Positions 35,286-44,954 of a DNA stretch of 64,000 nucleotides are shown one piece after another; position 1 is the first letter of the stretch, and every line of letters starts with the position of its first letter. The position numbers and the translations under genes are program-made. The notes beneath the pieces are model-generated. The model saw only the letters and a list, made by a program, of their open reading frames with translations. It was not told where the DNA came from and did not search any database. The DNA lies in the NCBI GenBank assembly GCA_964458705.1, contig CAYWKD010000017.1:1-64000 (forward strand), in the 5' to 3' direction. The DNA comes from JAAUTG01 sp964458705 (GTDB taxonomy: Bacteria > Bacteroidota > Bacteroidia > Chitinophagales > Saprospiraceae).

Positions 35286-38200
35286 TTACTCTATGTATGA
35301 GTCAAACTTTAGTATCCTCACAGGCGCATTATTTCTTGAGATCAGAATAGATTTGTTATTGATAATTTGAATATCTCTTGCAGCTCCATAGACTGCAAAA
35401 CCACTACTTTGTGCTTCTATTGCTTGGAATGTTCCATTATCAGTTCCTTGTAAGTACGTCCCAAAAGAAGCATTGAAACGACCAATGGCTGGAGTGCTGC
35501 CATCAAAATTTCCAACTGCAAGTAAATCAACAAAGCCATCTCTATTAAAATCACCTGTTGCAAAAGCATAAATTGGAGAAAATTGTGCGACTTTGGGTAG
35601 TTTCGTAATAGTATATTTTTTTTCTCCATTACTCATCAATAGGACTGATTGCATCAAAGTTGCTTGTTTAACTTCTACTTCATCATTGATAGGAAAGATT
35701 TTAGACACTTCATCTTCCGAAAAGGAATTGAAAGTATTATATTTTTGTTGTAAAAAAGGAAGTTGATTTTTTAACTTATCTAACCCATTATATACCCATT
35801 CTTTACCGTTAATATAATAAGTCAGAATAGGATCAATAGCACCATTGTTATCAAAATCTGCTAAATATAATTTTAATGGCTCCTCAGGATTTGCTTTTAA
35901 GTTACTATTCAAACCTAAGTTTCCACACAGCAAATCTGTATTTCCATCTTTGTTTATATCAGCAGCATGAATGGCGTTCCACCAACCTTCAGTCTTTTTA
36001 ATGGCATTTTTCTGCCAACTTCTACCACTAAACTCCAAAAAAGTTATAGGCAGCCAAGTTCCCACCATTGCTAGTCTATTCTCTTCTGATATCCAAACGC
36101 CGTCTGTTATCATTCCCAGTTCTTCTATGGCAGCTATTTCAAAATTTCCTTTTCCATCATTCCATAGAATATAAGAATCGGGAGAATTACCATAACTTCC
36201 AATGTTGGAGCGCGTTCCAATAAATAAGTCCATAGTTTCATTGGCATCAAAATCGCCTGCTACCACGCAGGCACCATTCGCTGAGAACTGAGGCAGGTTG
36301 GCGGCTTTTACAAAATCCCCTTTTCCATTGTTGATATATAAACGATCGTATATTTGTTGTGGTCGTACTGACTGTCCGCCGCCGCTCACTACGTATAAAT
36401 CTTCATCACCATCTTTATCTGCATCAAAAAAAGTAGCGGCAACATCCTCAAAAATAGCATCTTGCTCAAAAGCAGCTATTTCTGTTTTGGCGAAAGTATG
36501 GTTGGAGAGCTGAAGATAAATTGCTCCGCTTTGCCCACTTGCGCCGCCAATATAAAAGTCGTCTAACCCATCATTATTTATGTCGGCTACTGCAAGTTTA
36601 GGTCCTTCTGTTGAAAGTTTGTGTGGAATAAGTCGCTCATAATTAAAGTCGGTATAGCTATTTTCAGTATGAACGAAGTCAATGCCAGAAGATGGACTTA
36701 CATCTACGAAAAGTGGGAATGTTTTAGTTGAAGAAATCGTATTAGTAGTTGCGTTTTCTTGATTTAGTAGGAGTGTTTGATTGATTGAAACATCCTCTAA
36801 CACTTGAGTAGTGGAGTCATTCCAACGGACTTTTACTTGTTTGATTTTATCTGATTTTCCCAACCCAAAGACTAAAGTGTAGTCCATTGAAGAGAGCCAA
36901 CCCCTCACAGGATTCAATACTTGCAACTGTGTTGATGCGTCTGTTATGACTTCCACTTTTGCACCAATTCCAAATTGATTGCCTTGTTTACCTTTCAGTT
37001 TAATTTTAAGATAATTATTTCCCTCTGAGTTGTTTTGATAAATACTTGCTGGTGCATTTAAGTTATTAACCACTAAATCCAAATCGCCGTCGTTGTCTAA
37101 ATCTGCATAAGCCGTTCCCATTGAATATCCTTTCCTATTTAAGCCCCAAGCCGCTGAAACATCCTCAAATTCTAAGTTCTTTTTGTTCTGAAAAGCAAAA
37201 TTAGGTACTTCGCCGTTAGGCATCTGAGCGGACATTTCAAGCGATGAAGCATTTTTTTGGACTTCTTCGCTAGAAGTGTAGTTGATGTAGTCCAGATCAT
37301 TCGGACGACGCACAATGCCGTTAGTAATGAAAATATCTTTCCAGCCATCATTATCCAAGTCTGCAAAAAGCGTTGACCAACTCCAGTCGGTAGCAGATAC
37401 GCCTGCTAATTGACCTATTTCACTAAATTGTACATTTTCAGCAAATAAATTACCCTGATTCAATTGCAGCATATTCCTAGAATACTGATAGTGATATCCA
37501 AAATTCAATTTGTATTCATAAATATTATAAGGATCAGTACCAGCCGATTGCTTTTTGATACTTTCATCGTAGGGTTTCATGTCTAGTGTCATAATGTCTA
37601 ACCAGCCATCATTATTAAAGTCTGCCATATCATTTCCCATTGAAAAAGTGCTTGACTGGCTCAATGTGCCACGAATATCTTCTCTGAAAGTACCATCGCA
37701 ATTGTTGTAATAAACGTAGTCGTTTTCGTGGAAATCATTAGAAACATATACATCGGGACAGCCGTTGTCATCAATATCGCCAATACTTACGGCTAGACCA
37801 TATCCCACTGTTCCGCCATAAATGCCAGCTTCGCTGCTTACATCTTTAAACTGCCCGTTATCATTTCTAAATAAGCGATCACCAGCCAGACGATCTCTTT
37901 TTAGACGAATGGTAGCTTTTTGATAAGTATCTGGATTATGCACGGAATGGTTCAACTGATACATATCTAAGTCGCCATCTAAATCATAATCAAAGAATGC
38001 TGCTTGCTGGGCATAGCTTGAGACATCCAAACCAAATTCAGCAGCCTGCTCCGAGAAAGTTAAATCACCATTATTGATGAACAACTGATTGCGTCCTTTC
38101 AGTTGTTTATAACCTGAGATTTGACTTACATAAATATCTAAAAAACCATCGTCGTTTACATCTGACATTGTTGCACCAGTTGTCCATTTGTCTTCTCCAA

Positions 38201-38531
38201 ACAAACCTGCTACATTCGCTGATTCAGTGATGTCTTCAAATTGAAAATTCCCTTTATTCAAGTAAAGTTTGTTAGATAATTGACTAGCTGTGAAATAAAT
38301 ATCAGGTAGGTCATCATTGTTAATATCACCAATGGCGACTCCTCCTCCATTATAGGCATAGAGATACTCATTGATATTAAGTGCTTCGGTTTCAGTAAAA
38401 GTATTGTTAAAGTCAACATTTGTTTGGCTGCTCGCTAGGCTTTTGAACCGAGTATTTGTTGCTTTTTCACAACTTGCAGACAACAGACTCAAAACAATAA
38501 AGAGAAAATAAATACGGAGCATAACTAACAT
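35286..38531 (-). CDS. Large ASPIC/UnbV and FG-GAP/VCBS repeat lipoprotein
   Basis: 1081 residues. Signal ends LLSASCEKA (lipobox). At least nine Ca-binding-like FG-GAP/VCBS repeats of the form DxNxDGxxDxY/L are spread through both halves (for example DINNDDLPDIYF, DVNDDGFLDIYV, DFNNDGWLDIMT, DLDNDGDLDLVV, DINNDGLDDFYI, DADKDGDEDLYV, DFNRDGFVDLLA), enough for two beta-propellers. Between them, about residues 520-600, lies an ASPIC/UnbV domain (GNQFGIGAKVEV ... VFGLGKSDKIKQVKVRW). Probably displayed on the outer membrane and binding protein or polysaccharide. It is the last of four tightly packed genes (13-base gap to the one upstream), itself behind SusC-SusD. Confidence 0.88.
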   Translation of the reverse strand: MLVMLRIYFLFIVLSLLSASCEKATNTRFKSLASSQTNVDFNNTFTETEALNINEYLYAYNGGGVAIGDINNDDLPDIYFTASQLSNKLYLNKGNFQFEDITESANVAGLFGEDKWTTGATMSDVNDDGFLDIYVSQISGYKQLKGRNQLFINNGDLTFSEQAAEFGLDVSSYAQQAAFFDYDLDGDLDMYQLNHSVHNPDTYQKATIRLKRDRLAGDRLFRNDNGQFKDVSSEAGIYGGTVGYGLAVSIGDIDDNGCPDVYVSNDFHENDYVYYNNCDGTFREDIRGTLSQSSTFSMGNDMADFNNDGWLDIMTLDMKPYDESIKKQSAGTDPYNIYEYKLNFGYHYQYSRNMLQLNQGNLFAENVQFSEIGQLAGVSATDWSWSTLFADLDNDGWKDIFITNGIVRRPNDLDYINYTSSEEVQKNASSLEMSAQMPNGEVPNFAFQNKKNLEFEDVSAAWGLNRKGYSMGTAYADLDNDGDLDLVVNNLNAPASIYQNNSEGNNYLKIKLKGKQGNQFGIGAKVEVITDASTQLQVLNPVRGWLSSMDYTLVFGLGKSDKIKQVKVRWNDSTTQVLEDVSINQTLLLNQENATTNTISSTKTFPLFVDVSPSSGIDFVHTENSYTDFNYERLIPHKLSTEGPKLAVADINNDGLDDFYIGGASGQSGAIYLQLSNHTFAKTEIAAFEQDAIFEDVAATFFDADKDGDEDLYVVSGGGQSVRPQQIYDRLYINNGKGDFVKAANLPQFSANGACVVAGDFDANETMDLFIGTRSNIGSYGNSPDSYILWNDGKGNFEIAAIEELGMITDGVWISEENRLAMVGTWLPITFLEFSGRSWQKNAIKKTEGWWNAIHAADINKDGNTDLLCGNLGLNSNLKANPEEPLKLYLADFDNNGAIDPILTYYINGKEWVYNGLDKLKNQLPFLQQKYNTFNSFSEDEVSKIFPINDEVEVKQATLMQSVLLMSNGEKKYTITKLPKVAQFSPIYAFATGDFNRDGFVDLLAVGNFDGSTPAIGRFNASFGTYLQGTDNGTFQAIEAQSSGFAVYGAARDIQIINNKSILISRNNAPVRILKFDSYIE

Positions 38532-38544
38532 AATGCGTTTTGAC

Positions 38545-39801
38545 TTATCTAATAACTAACACTTCTCCTGACTCATTTACAATCTGTATGCCATTGATCG
38601 TTTGTATTTCGCAGGATAATTGCCAAAGATATAGCGAATTGGGTAAGTACTGATTTTTGAAATCACCTTTCCAAGCGTTTTGAGGTAATCTGCTTTTATA
38701 GACAATATTTCCCCACCTATCAAAAATGGTTAACTCATATTTATTAAATGCTCCATCTGTTTTCAAGATGGGTCTAAAACTATCGTTAATACCGTCATCA
38801 TTGGGTGAGAATGCAGTTGGGGCATAGATGTCAGGTTGGCATTTAACTTGACGAAGTTCAATAAAAATTGGTGCGACACCACATTCAAATATAGCATCTG
38901 CTCGGTATGTACCTGCCTGGTCAAAAGTCCTTTTGCTACTAGTATTCCCATCCTCCCACAAAAATGTAGCATTAGAAAAAAGAGACTGATCTAATATTTC
39001 TATAAGGTCAATTGATACAATTTCCTCCTCACAAAAAACAAATTTTTCACGGATGGTACTTGGACTGGTCGTGAGTTGAATTTGGTCAAGATGGTAGTAG
39101 AATGATCTAAAAACGCCGCTGGTGGATTGAGCAACACAAGGGGGTAAATCTCCGAAAGTACCTAGTGGCATAGCAATACCTATATGTTGCTCTCCACCTT
39201 GAGCTTCAAAGCAGGTAGAAATCACTGTCCATTCTAGGGTGGGAATTCGGCTTGTAATTGCGTCATAATCTAGAATTGCTATAAGTTCAGCATTTGTCGA
39301 GGCTGTTCCATTAGCAAAATTGTTGATGACTTCAATGCTATCCTGAGACAAATAAATATCAATGTGCTTTTCAGGGCGAAGGTTACAACTTGCAATATCT
39401 TCATCAAAACCCTGATACCCTCCTCTATTTAAGATTGCCATTTCAAAGAAGTAAATTTCTCCGGCTTCTAGTGGTTGTAAGAGTTTTGTTGCGATTCCTT
39501 CTGAGACATAAGTTGCATTAGAATTCCAACGGCTTGAAATTCCAGCAAAGTTCTTCCCTTCAAAAGCCTTGATTTTATCATCCCAAAAAAACGAACCAGA
39601 TTCATCCAATGGACAGTTTCCCAAAAATAAGTCTGGATTTGCATCTAATACGTACCAACTTTTTGAGAATTGGAAAGTGTTTGAAGGGGATTCACAGGAT
39701 GAATTTAATAAATTCTCGAAACCTCCATCCACTAGAAGGTTCTGAGCTAAAGTACTTTGAGCAATTAGTAAAAACCATAACCATTGAGCCCATTTCATCA
39801 A
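38545..39801 (-). CDS. T9SS type B secreted protein with carbohydrate-binding-like N-terminal domain
   Basis: 418 residues. Signal peptide ending about LAQN. The N-terminal ~230 residues begin LLVDGGFENL and run as beta-rich sequence (SWYVLDANPDLFLGNCP, GKNFAGISSRW, ATKLLQPLEAGEIYFFEMAI), a pattern common in galactose-binding-like modules of Bacteroidota surface proteins. The C-terminal ~95 residues (IYAPTAFSPNDDGINDSF ... IFDRWGNIVYKS) are the gliding-associated type B sorting domain. Function unknown; as part of the four-gene run (6 bases after the CRTAC1-like gene, 13 before the ASPIC gene) it is likely a surface partner of these proteins. Confidence 0.85.
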   Translation of the reverse strand: MMKWAQWLWFLLIAQSTLAQNLLVDGGFENLLNSSCESPSNTFQFSKSWYVLDANPDLFLGNCPLDESGSFFWDDKIKAFEGKNFAGISSRWNSNATYVSEGIATKLLQPLEAGEIYFFEMAILNRGGYQGFDEDIASCNLRPEKHIDIYLSQDSIEVINNFANGTASTNAELIAILDYDAITSRIPTLEWTVISTCFEAQGGEQHIGIAMPLGTFGDLPPCVAQSTSGVFRSFYYHLDQIQLTTSPSTIREKFVFCEEEIVSIDLIEILDQSLFSNATFLWEDGNTSSKRTFDQAGTYRADAIFECGVAPIFIELRQVKCQPDIYAPTAFSPNDDGINDSFRPILKTDGAFNKYELTIFDRWGNIVYKSRLPQNAWKGDFKNQYLPNSLYLWQLSCEIQTINGIQIVNESGEVLVIR

Positions 39802-39807
39802 TTAAAA

Positions 39808-41694
39808 TTAAATTTTCACAGCGCGCTTAGTGATAACACCATTATTTGTTCTAATCTGAAAAATGTAAACACCTCTTAGTAAATTGCTTGGCACATTCCA
39901 ATTCCAAAATCCTTCGGTAATCGGATTGCTTACATCACCTAGTTGATCTATCAAACGTCCTTGACTATCAAATACGCTAATTTCTATCGGAGTAGCCTCT
40001 GATAGTTCATACTCTAGCAAAACGTTCTCTGTAAAGAACCCAGGTGATACTTTTAACTCATCATTACTCGTAATCTTTCTTACGCCTACTTCTTCTACTA
40101 TGGTAATCATTTGGTTAGCCACTACATTGGAGACGACTTGACTATTTCCACCAATCCATTTGATTGTAACTGACTCAACTTTATCTACATCACCCAACCC
40201 AAAGTGAGCGATTGTGCTATTCTGGGATACATGGCTTGAGCCGCCATCAATTTCTCTTATCATTGTCTTACCATCTGCCAATACTTCAACCCTTGAGCCC
40301 AATCCATTTTTTTCAGCTTGTACACCTTCTAATTGAATTTTCAGCCAGTTGCCACTGGAATTATCGTTTCTGTAAAGTAAGCATCTGGGATTAAGCAACC
40401 TACTAGATGGCTCTCTAGGTGCTTGATTAACAACGAATAAATCCATATCGCCATCGTTATCATAATCAAAAACAACCGAACCACGACCAATTCGATAATC
40501 ATATAGATTCTTTGTTTGAGCAACTTGAAGAAACTGCCCATTGTCATTTTCAAAAAAGAAATTTGGATTAGGTCGAATGGTTGGATTAAGTGCGCCGTTA
40601 CAAACAAACAAATCCATGTCCGTATCGTGGTCGTAATCAAAAAAGTTAGCTCCCCAACTTACGGGCGGCCCGTTGTACAACGAATCACTAATAGTTGGAA
40701 TAGCTAAACCAGAAGCTACTGTTCGATCAATAAATCCTTTGCCACCATCATTGATGGTTAATAAACTAGTGCCAAGATTGGTTACAAAATAATCCATCCA
40801 TCCATCAAAATTGATGTCAGCACTTGCTATTCCCATCGCATTCATACCGTAGTTCATGGCTAGTGGAATAGCTCGATTGAGCATTTTTTTAGTGGGATAG
40901 GAATTTTGATAGAATAGATTAGGAGTACTTTTAAATCCAAAATCATTTGCGATATATAAATCCAAGTCGCTGTCATTATCAAAATCGGTGAACATGCCTT
41001 CGAAGCCAAAGCCCACATGATCCATCCCGTAGTAAGTCCTAACATCTACAAAACGTTCGCCACCAATGTTAATGTATAGGAAATCAATTGAAGGTTGAAA
41101 TGAGTTAGTGATTGTTTGTTCGTTGTAAATTGAAATACCAGTTGTAGAATTACTAAAATAATTGCCAATAAAAAGATCAGGAAATCCGTCTGCATTGATA
41201 TCGCCAAAACTTGCTCCCATACTATTCACCCGTTCATCCTCTAATCCCCAGGATTTACTTACTTCTGAAAATGTACCATCGCCATTATTCAAATACAGTA
41301 AATTAGGTGCAATACTCCTATTTTCATCCAGAAAATTCATTGTGGTAACGATGATGTCCTTATAGCCATCCCTGTTGATGTCTGCTGCTGCTGCTCCTTG
41401 TGTGTAGGCCTCTGACGTTCTTTCAAAACCAGCATTTACTAAAACATCTGTAAAGGTACCGTCTCCATTATTTTTGTAGAGCTTATCTGAATTAGCACCG
41501 CCAGTTACATACAAATCTTCAAAGCCATCCTTATCGAAATCTAATACACAAGCTCCTCCGCCAAAAGTTGCTAGATCAATTTTGAATGTATGATTGATAC
41601 CTGCCTCTTCTGATACTTCCGTGAAGGTGGATTGTGCTTGTAGTGTCCAAAGACCAAAGCAAATAGCTAGCAGAAATATGTTTCTCAATTTCAT
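39808..41694 (-). CDS. CRTAC1-like FG-GAP/ASPIC protein with T9SS type A signal
   Basis: 628 residues. Signal peptide ending LQAQS. FG-GAP/VCBS repeats (DFDKDGFEDLYV, DINRDGYKDIIV, DINADGFPDLFI, DFDNDSDLDLYI, DINFDGWMDYFV, DYDHDTDMDLFV, DYDNDGDMDLFV) form one beta-propeller, followed by an ASPIC/UnbV domain (KNGLGSRVEVLADG ... HFGLGDVDKVESVTIKWIGG) at about residues 460-530. The last ~75 residues (VLLEYELSEATPIEISVFD ... LLRGVYIFQIRTNNG) are a type A T9SS sorting domain. This is a smaller, secreted relative of the 1081-residue lipoprotein two genes downstream. 24 bases after the diheme peroxidase gene. Confidence 0.9.
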   Translation of the reverse strand: MKLRNIFLLAICFGLWTLQAQSTFTEVSEEAGINHTFKIDLATFGGGACVLDFDKDGFEDLYVTGGANSDKLYKNNGDGTFTDVLVNAGFERTSEAYTQGAAAADINRDGYKDIIVTTMNFLDENRSIAPNLLYLNNGDGTFSEVSKSWGLEDERVNSMGASFGDINADGFPDLFIGNYFSNSTTGISIYNEQTITNSFQPSIDFLYINIGGERFVDVRTYYGMDHVGFGFEGMFTDFDNDSDLDLYIANDFGFKSTPNLFYQNSYPTKKMLNRAIPLAMNYGMNAMGIASADINFDGWMDYFVTNLGTSLLTINDGGKGFIDRTVASGLAIPTISDSLYNGPPVSWGANFFDYDHDTDMDLFVCNGALNPTIRPNPNFFFENDNGQFLQVAQTKNLYDYRIGRGSVVFDYDNDGDMDLFVVNQAPREPSSRLLNPRCLLYRNDNSSGNWLKIQLEGVQAEKNGLGSRVEVLADGKTMIREIDGGSSHVSQNSTIAHFGLGDVDKVESVTIKWIGGNSQVVSNVVANQMITIVEEVGVRKITSNDELKVSPGFFTENVLLEYELSEATPIEISVFDSQGRLIDQLGDVSNPITEGFWNWNVPSNLLRGVYIFQIRTNNGVITKRAVKI

Positions 41695-41718
41695 AATTAT
41701 TCCATTTTTGAATGCTGC

Positions 41719-43101
41719 TTATTGGCAGCCTAAGTCTATCTTCGATTGTTCGTCTGCATTAGGAAAACAATTTTCAGACGGTAATTGATCGGGTACATAG
41801 CGTATTAAACTAGAATCGTAGAGACTTTTCTCAAGAAAAGCAGTAAGCTGATCTATTTCCTCATCAGTTAGATTAAGCGAACGAAAACGCCCTGATAATT
41901 GATTGCTAGGAACAATGTTATTTTCGGGAATGGCAGCGTTCTTGTACTCAACTACCTCTTTTACCGTTGTAAAACTGCCACCATGTCCATAAAAAGGCGA
42001 ATCAGTTAAATTGTACAATTGTGGCACTTTGAACTTATACAAATCTTCTGATTTTCCTGTAAATCCTCCTCTGCCTTCTGCAGAAGTGAAGAAGTCCTGA
42101 CCTACTGTGTTAGTCACGCCCTCGCCTACTAAGTCTTTCATTCCAATTGCATAAAATGCTTCTTCATTTAAAGCAGGTCCTGTGTGGCAACTCACACACT
42201 TCGCCTTATCAAAAAATAAAATAGCTCCTCTTTTTTCAGTATCGCTCATCGCTCCCTCGTCTCCATTTAGCCACTTTTGAAAAGGAGCTTGATTAGCGAG
42301 CATAGTTCGCTCAAAAGCAGCAATAGCTAGTCCAGCAATAGTGTCATTGTATCGTTTAGCTTCTGGAAGATCAGGAAAAGCTCGATCAAATAGCATTTTA
42401 TAACTAGGATACTTTTCTACAAATCCTTTAGTAATTTGCTGTCGGTGAATGCCGATACCTGCGATAGCCTGAATCTCTAAGCCCTCGAATCCTAAGAAAT
42501 TGAGTGCTTTGGGACTTCGTAGTGCCCACTTTTCTTCCGTTCCTCTATTGATAGGAACATTTCCTAACTGTCCATTCCAGAGCATCACTGTTTGATAAGC
42601 TGTATTTAAGGTGCTTGGAGTGCGGATGGGTTGAATATCTAAAAAATCAAATCCGTAGTTAGGATCAACTATCCTAGCTTCTCCTTTTGTTCCAAACCCA
42701 ATACCACCTTCACCTACTCCTTGCCTTACACCAGCTTGAAAACCAGCAGCAGCATGATGACAGGAGGCACAGGAGTAAGTACCAGTTTGGTTCTTTTTTT
42801 TAGGGTTTTGACCAATAGCCGTTTCATGGAAAAGCAGTTTGCCTAATTCTACTTTTGCTTCGCTAAGCGGATTATTTGGATCTTGAGGAATATTGTTAAA
42901 GTCTGTTTCGTGCGGTAATTTGAAATAAGATAATCCTTTACCAGTTGAAACCGCATTGATTTTGGTTATTAATTCTTCTTCTAGCGAATCAAACGTTTCT
43001 ACGACTGGCATTTCATTACCTTCACTTTTTTCACAGCTGTAAAGCAGTAGAAGGAGTAATAGGTTGATAACTAATCTAGCGAGTAAAGAAGAATGCCTCA
43101 T
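41719..43101 (-). CDS. Diheme cytochrome c peroxidase / MauG-family lipoprotein
   Basis: 460 residues. Lipoprotein signal LLLLLYSCEKSEG. Two haem c motifs are present: CASCH (CASCHHAAAGF) in the first half and CVSCH (CVSCHTGPALNEEAF) in the second, plus the family segments ELGKLLFHETAIG, IRTPSTLNTAYQTVMLWNGQ, FERTMLANQAPFQKWLNGD, and YNLTDSPFYGHGGSF. It reduces H2O2 with electrons from a cytochrome, or like MauG carries out long-range oxidation of a protein substrate. First of the tight four-gene run, 121 bases after SusD with a terminator-like hairpin between. Confidence 0.92.
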   Translation of the reverse strand: MRHSSLLARLVINLLLLLLLYSCEKSEGNEMPVVETFDSLEEELITKINAVSTGKGLSYFKLPHETDFNNIPQDPNNPLSEAKVELGKLLFHETAIGQNPKKKNQTGTYSCASCHHAAAGFQAGVRQGVGEGGIGFGTKGEARIVDPNYGFDFLDIQPIRTPSTLNTAYQTVMLWNGQLGNVPINRGTEEKWALRSPKALNFLGFEGLEIQAIAGIGIHRQQITKGFVEKYPSYKMLFDRAFPDLPEAKRYNDTIAGLAIAAFERTMLANQAPFQKWLNGDEGAMSDTEKRGAILFFDKAKCVSCHTGPALNEEAFYAIGMKDLVGEGVTNTVGQDFFTSAEGRGGFTGKSEDLYKFKVPQLYNLTDSPFYGHGGSFTTVKEVVEYKNAAIPENNIVPSNQLSGRFRSLNLTDEEIDQLTAFLEKSLYDSSLIRYVPDQLPSENCFPNADEQSKIDLGCQ

Positions 43102-43135
43102 ACAAATTTTCTAATTAAAAATACACTGAAAAGCA

Positions 43136-43171
43136 ATGGCAGAAACTAAGTAGTTACTCAGTTTCTGCCAT
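43136..43171 (-). terminator. Hairpin between susD and the peroxidase gene
   Basis: ATGGCAGAAACT (43136-43147) pairs perfectly with AGTTTCTGCCAT (43160-43171), with further pairing inside the loop, and the minus-strand continuation is T-rich. It lies 52 bases beyond the SusD stop. It could end part of the transcripts and so lower expression of the four downstream genes relative to susCD. Confidence 0.7.
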
Positions 43172-43222
43172 CTTATTTTCATATTGACCTAATAGTTAAC
43201 AGTTCAACGAGCAGTCCTACTT

Positions 43223-44797
43223 TTAGTATCCTGGATTCTGAGTTAAGTTAGGGTTCAAATCAATTTCTTTTTGTGGTACTGGCCACAAGTTGTGCTTTGG
43301 TGCTTCAAACACTCTAGCATCTAAAGACTCACCAAATAGCGTTACTATTGGAATCGTTTTTTCTGCTTCTCCCCAGCGAATTAAGTCGAAGTAGCGAGTG
43401 CCTTCCCAAGGAAACTCAACGTGACGTTCATGTCTGATTTCTGCGCGCATTTGTTCTTTAGTCAATCCTTCTGCAAATGCAGGCATTCCAGCTCTTGCTC
43501 TCACTTGATTCACCGCATCATATACCTCCTGCGTAGGACCGATTAGCTCATTTGTTGCCTCAGCGAAGATCATTAGGATATCCGCATAGCGCATTAAGAT
43601 GACGTTAGTTTCATTGCAAGAGCAACCATCTTCACCGATTAGAGCATCTGGATCAACCCACTTTCTTACTGCAAAAAATGGAGAAAACCCTGAGAGTGAC
43701 TCTGTATAAACTTCGCCCCTCCAAGTGGAAACACCTGGCACAAATAGGTTTCCAAACATACGAGGATCACGGTTTTCATAAGGTGAATCTGGATTGTATA
43801 GCGGTGATTCATCTATCGGTAGACCATCTGTCATGTAAAAAGAATTGGCTAATTGATCTGTTGGTGTGATGGAACCCCATCCATTACCCGGCGTACCCTC
43901 TGGTCCTGGTGCTAATGTAACTTGCATAAAGTTTCCTTCACCTTGTGTACCTTCGGTGTATTGGATATCAAACAATACTTCCTTATTATTTTCATTGTCT
44001 GGATTGAACACTTCTGTGTATTCGTCTAGTAAGCCAATTACATCAGGATTAGAAGCTGCTAAATCGATTACTTTTCTAGCCTCTGCTGCTGCACCAGCAT
44101 AATCTCCATTGTACAGTTTCAATCTTGCTTTAATTCCAATAGCTGCTTGTTTTGTTGGACGACCTAAATCTCCATTGAATGGCGTTAATTTTAAGTTTGC
44201 CTCTGCAAAGTCCAAATCTTCATAAATAGCTGCCAAAACTTGTGCCTTTGGTGCTCTAGCCGCTTCAAGTCCTTTCTCTCTTGTCAGTACGTTTAGCACT
44301 AATGGAACATCGCCATAAAGATTCGTCAGTTCTTGATAAATCAAGCCACGGAGGAATCTTACTTCAGCAATGATGGCATTTTTTGTGTTTGCATCTATAT
44401 CTATCTTATCAAGATTCTCTAACACTGAATTAGCTCTAAAAATACCTTCATAACCAAAGTCCCACTTTATATTAATCATACCTCCAGTAGTGGAGTTGTG
44501 TTCACCTTTTGCGATCGTCGTGTACTCTTGTTCCCAGGGGCAGCAGCCTACGCCATTGTCCGTTAAGATATCGAAGTTTTGGTGCATCCAATAAAAAGCC
44601 CCTCCCCAGATACTTCCTTGAAAAACATCGTAAATACCATTAACAGCTCTTACAACATCTTCTTGCGTCTTGAAAAAGCCTTCTACACTACCCTGATCTA
44701 CAGGTGCTTTTTCTAGGAATTCTTCATTACAGGCTGTCATGCTTAGTAATACCGCAAAGAACAATATAAATAATTTACTAATCTGTTTCATGCTCAA
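43223..44797 (-). CDS. SusD/RagB-family nutrient-binding lipoprotein
   Basis: 524 residues. Signal ends VLLSMTACNEEFLEK, a lipobox with the usual acidic export tail. The SusD helical TPR-like fold is shown by VRAVNGIYDVF, EVRFLRGLIYQELTNLYGDVPL, AAIYEDLDFAEANL, GIKARLKLYNGDYAGAAAEARKV and, near the end, RADILMIFAEATNEL, VNQVRARAGMP, IRHERHVEFPWEGTRYFDLIRWG. It caps the SusC channel at the outer membrane and captures the ligand. Its gene follows susC by 157 bases. No glycoside hydrolase is beside it; the neighbours are redox and beta-propeller proteins, so the ligand may not be a plain polysaccharide. Confidence 0.95.
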   Translation of the reverse strand: MSMKQISKLFILFFAVLLSMTACNEEFLEKAPVDQGSVEGFFKTQEDVVRAVNGIYDVFQGSIWGGAFYWMHQNFDILTDNGVGCCPWEQEYTTIAKGEHNSTTGGMINIKWDFGYEGIFRANSVLENLDKIDIDANTKNAIIAEVRFLRGLIYQELTNLYGDVPLVLNVLTREKGLEAARAPKAQVLAAIYEDLDFAEANLKLTPFNGDLGRPTKQAAIGIKARLKLYNGDYAGAAAEARKVIDLAASNPDVIGLLDEYTEVFNPDNENNKEVLFDIQYTEGTQGEGNFMQVTLAPGPEGTPGNGWGSITPTDQLANSFYMTDGLPIDESPLYNPDSPYENRDPRMFGNLFVPGVSTWRGEVYTESLSGFSPFFAVRKWVDPDALIGEDGCSCNETNVILMRYADILMIFAEATNELIGPTQEVYDAVNQVRARAGMPAFAEGLTKEQMRAEIRHERHVEFPWEGTRYFDLIRWGEAEKTIPIVTLFGESLDARVFEAPKHNLWPVPQKEIDLNPNLTQNPGY

Positions 44798-44954
44798 TAT
44801 TTTTATGTTAAATTTTGTACAAATGATTTATAATACAATAATAGACTTATAGATCATTTATTTTCAGAATATTATTGTCATTTTAAAGTTAATATTTTAA
44901 TATCATATTTTATGAAGTTTTTAAAACTCCACAAATCTCAAGTTCTAGTTATAA

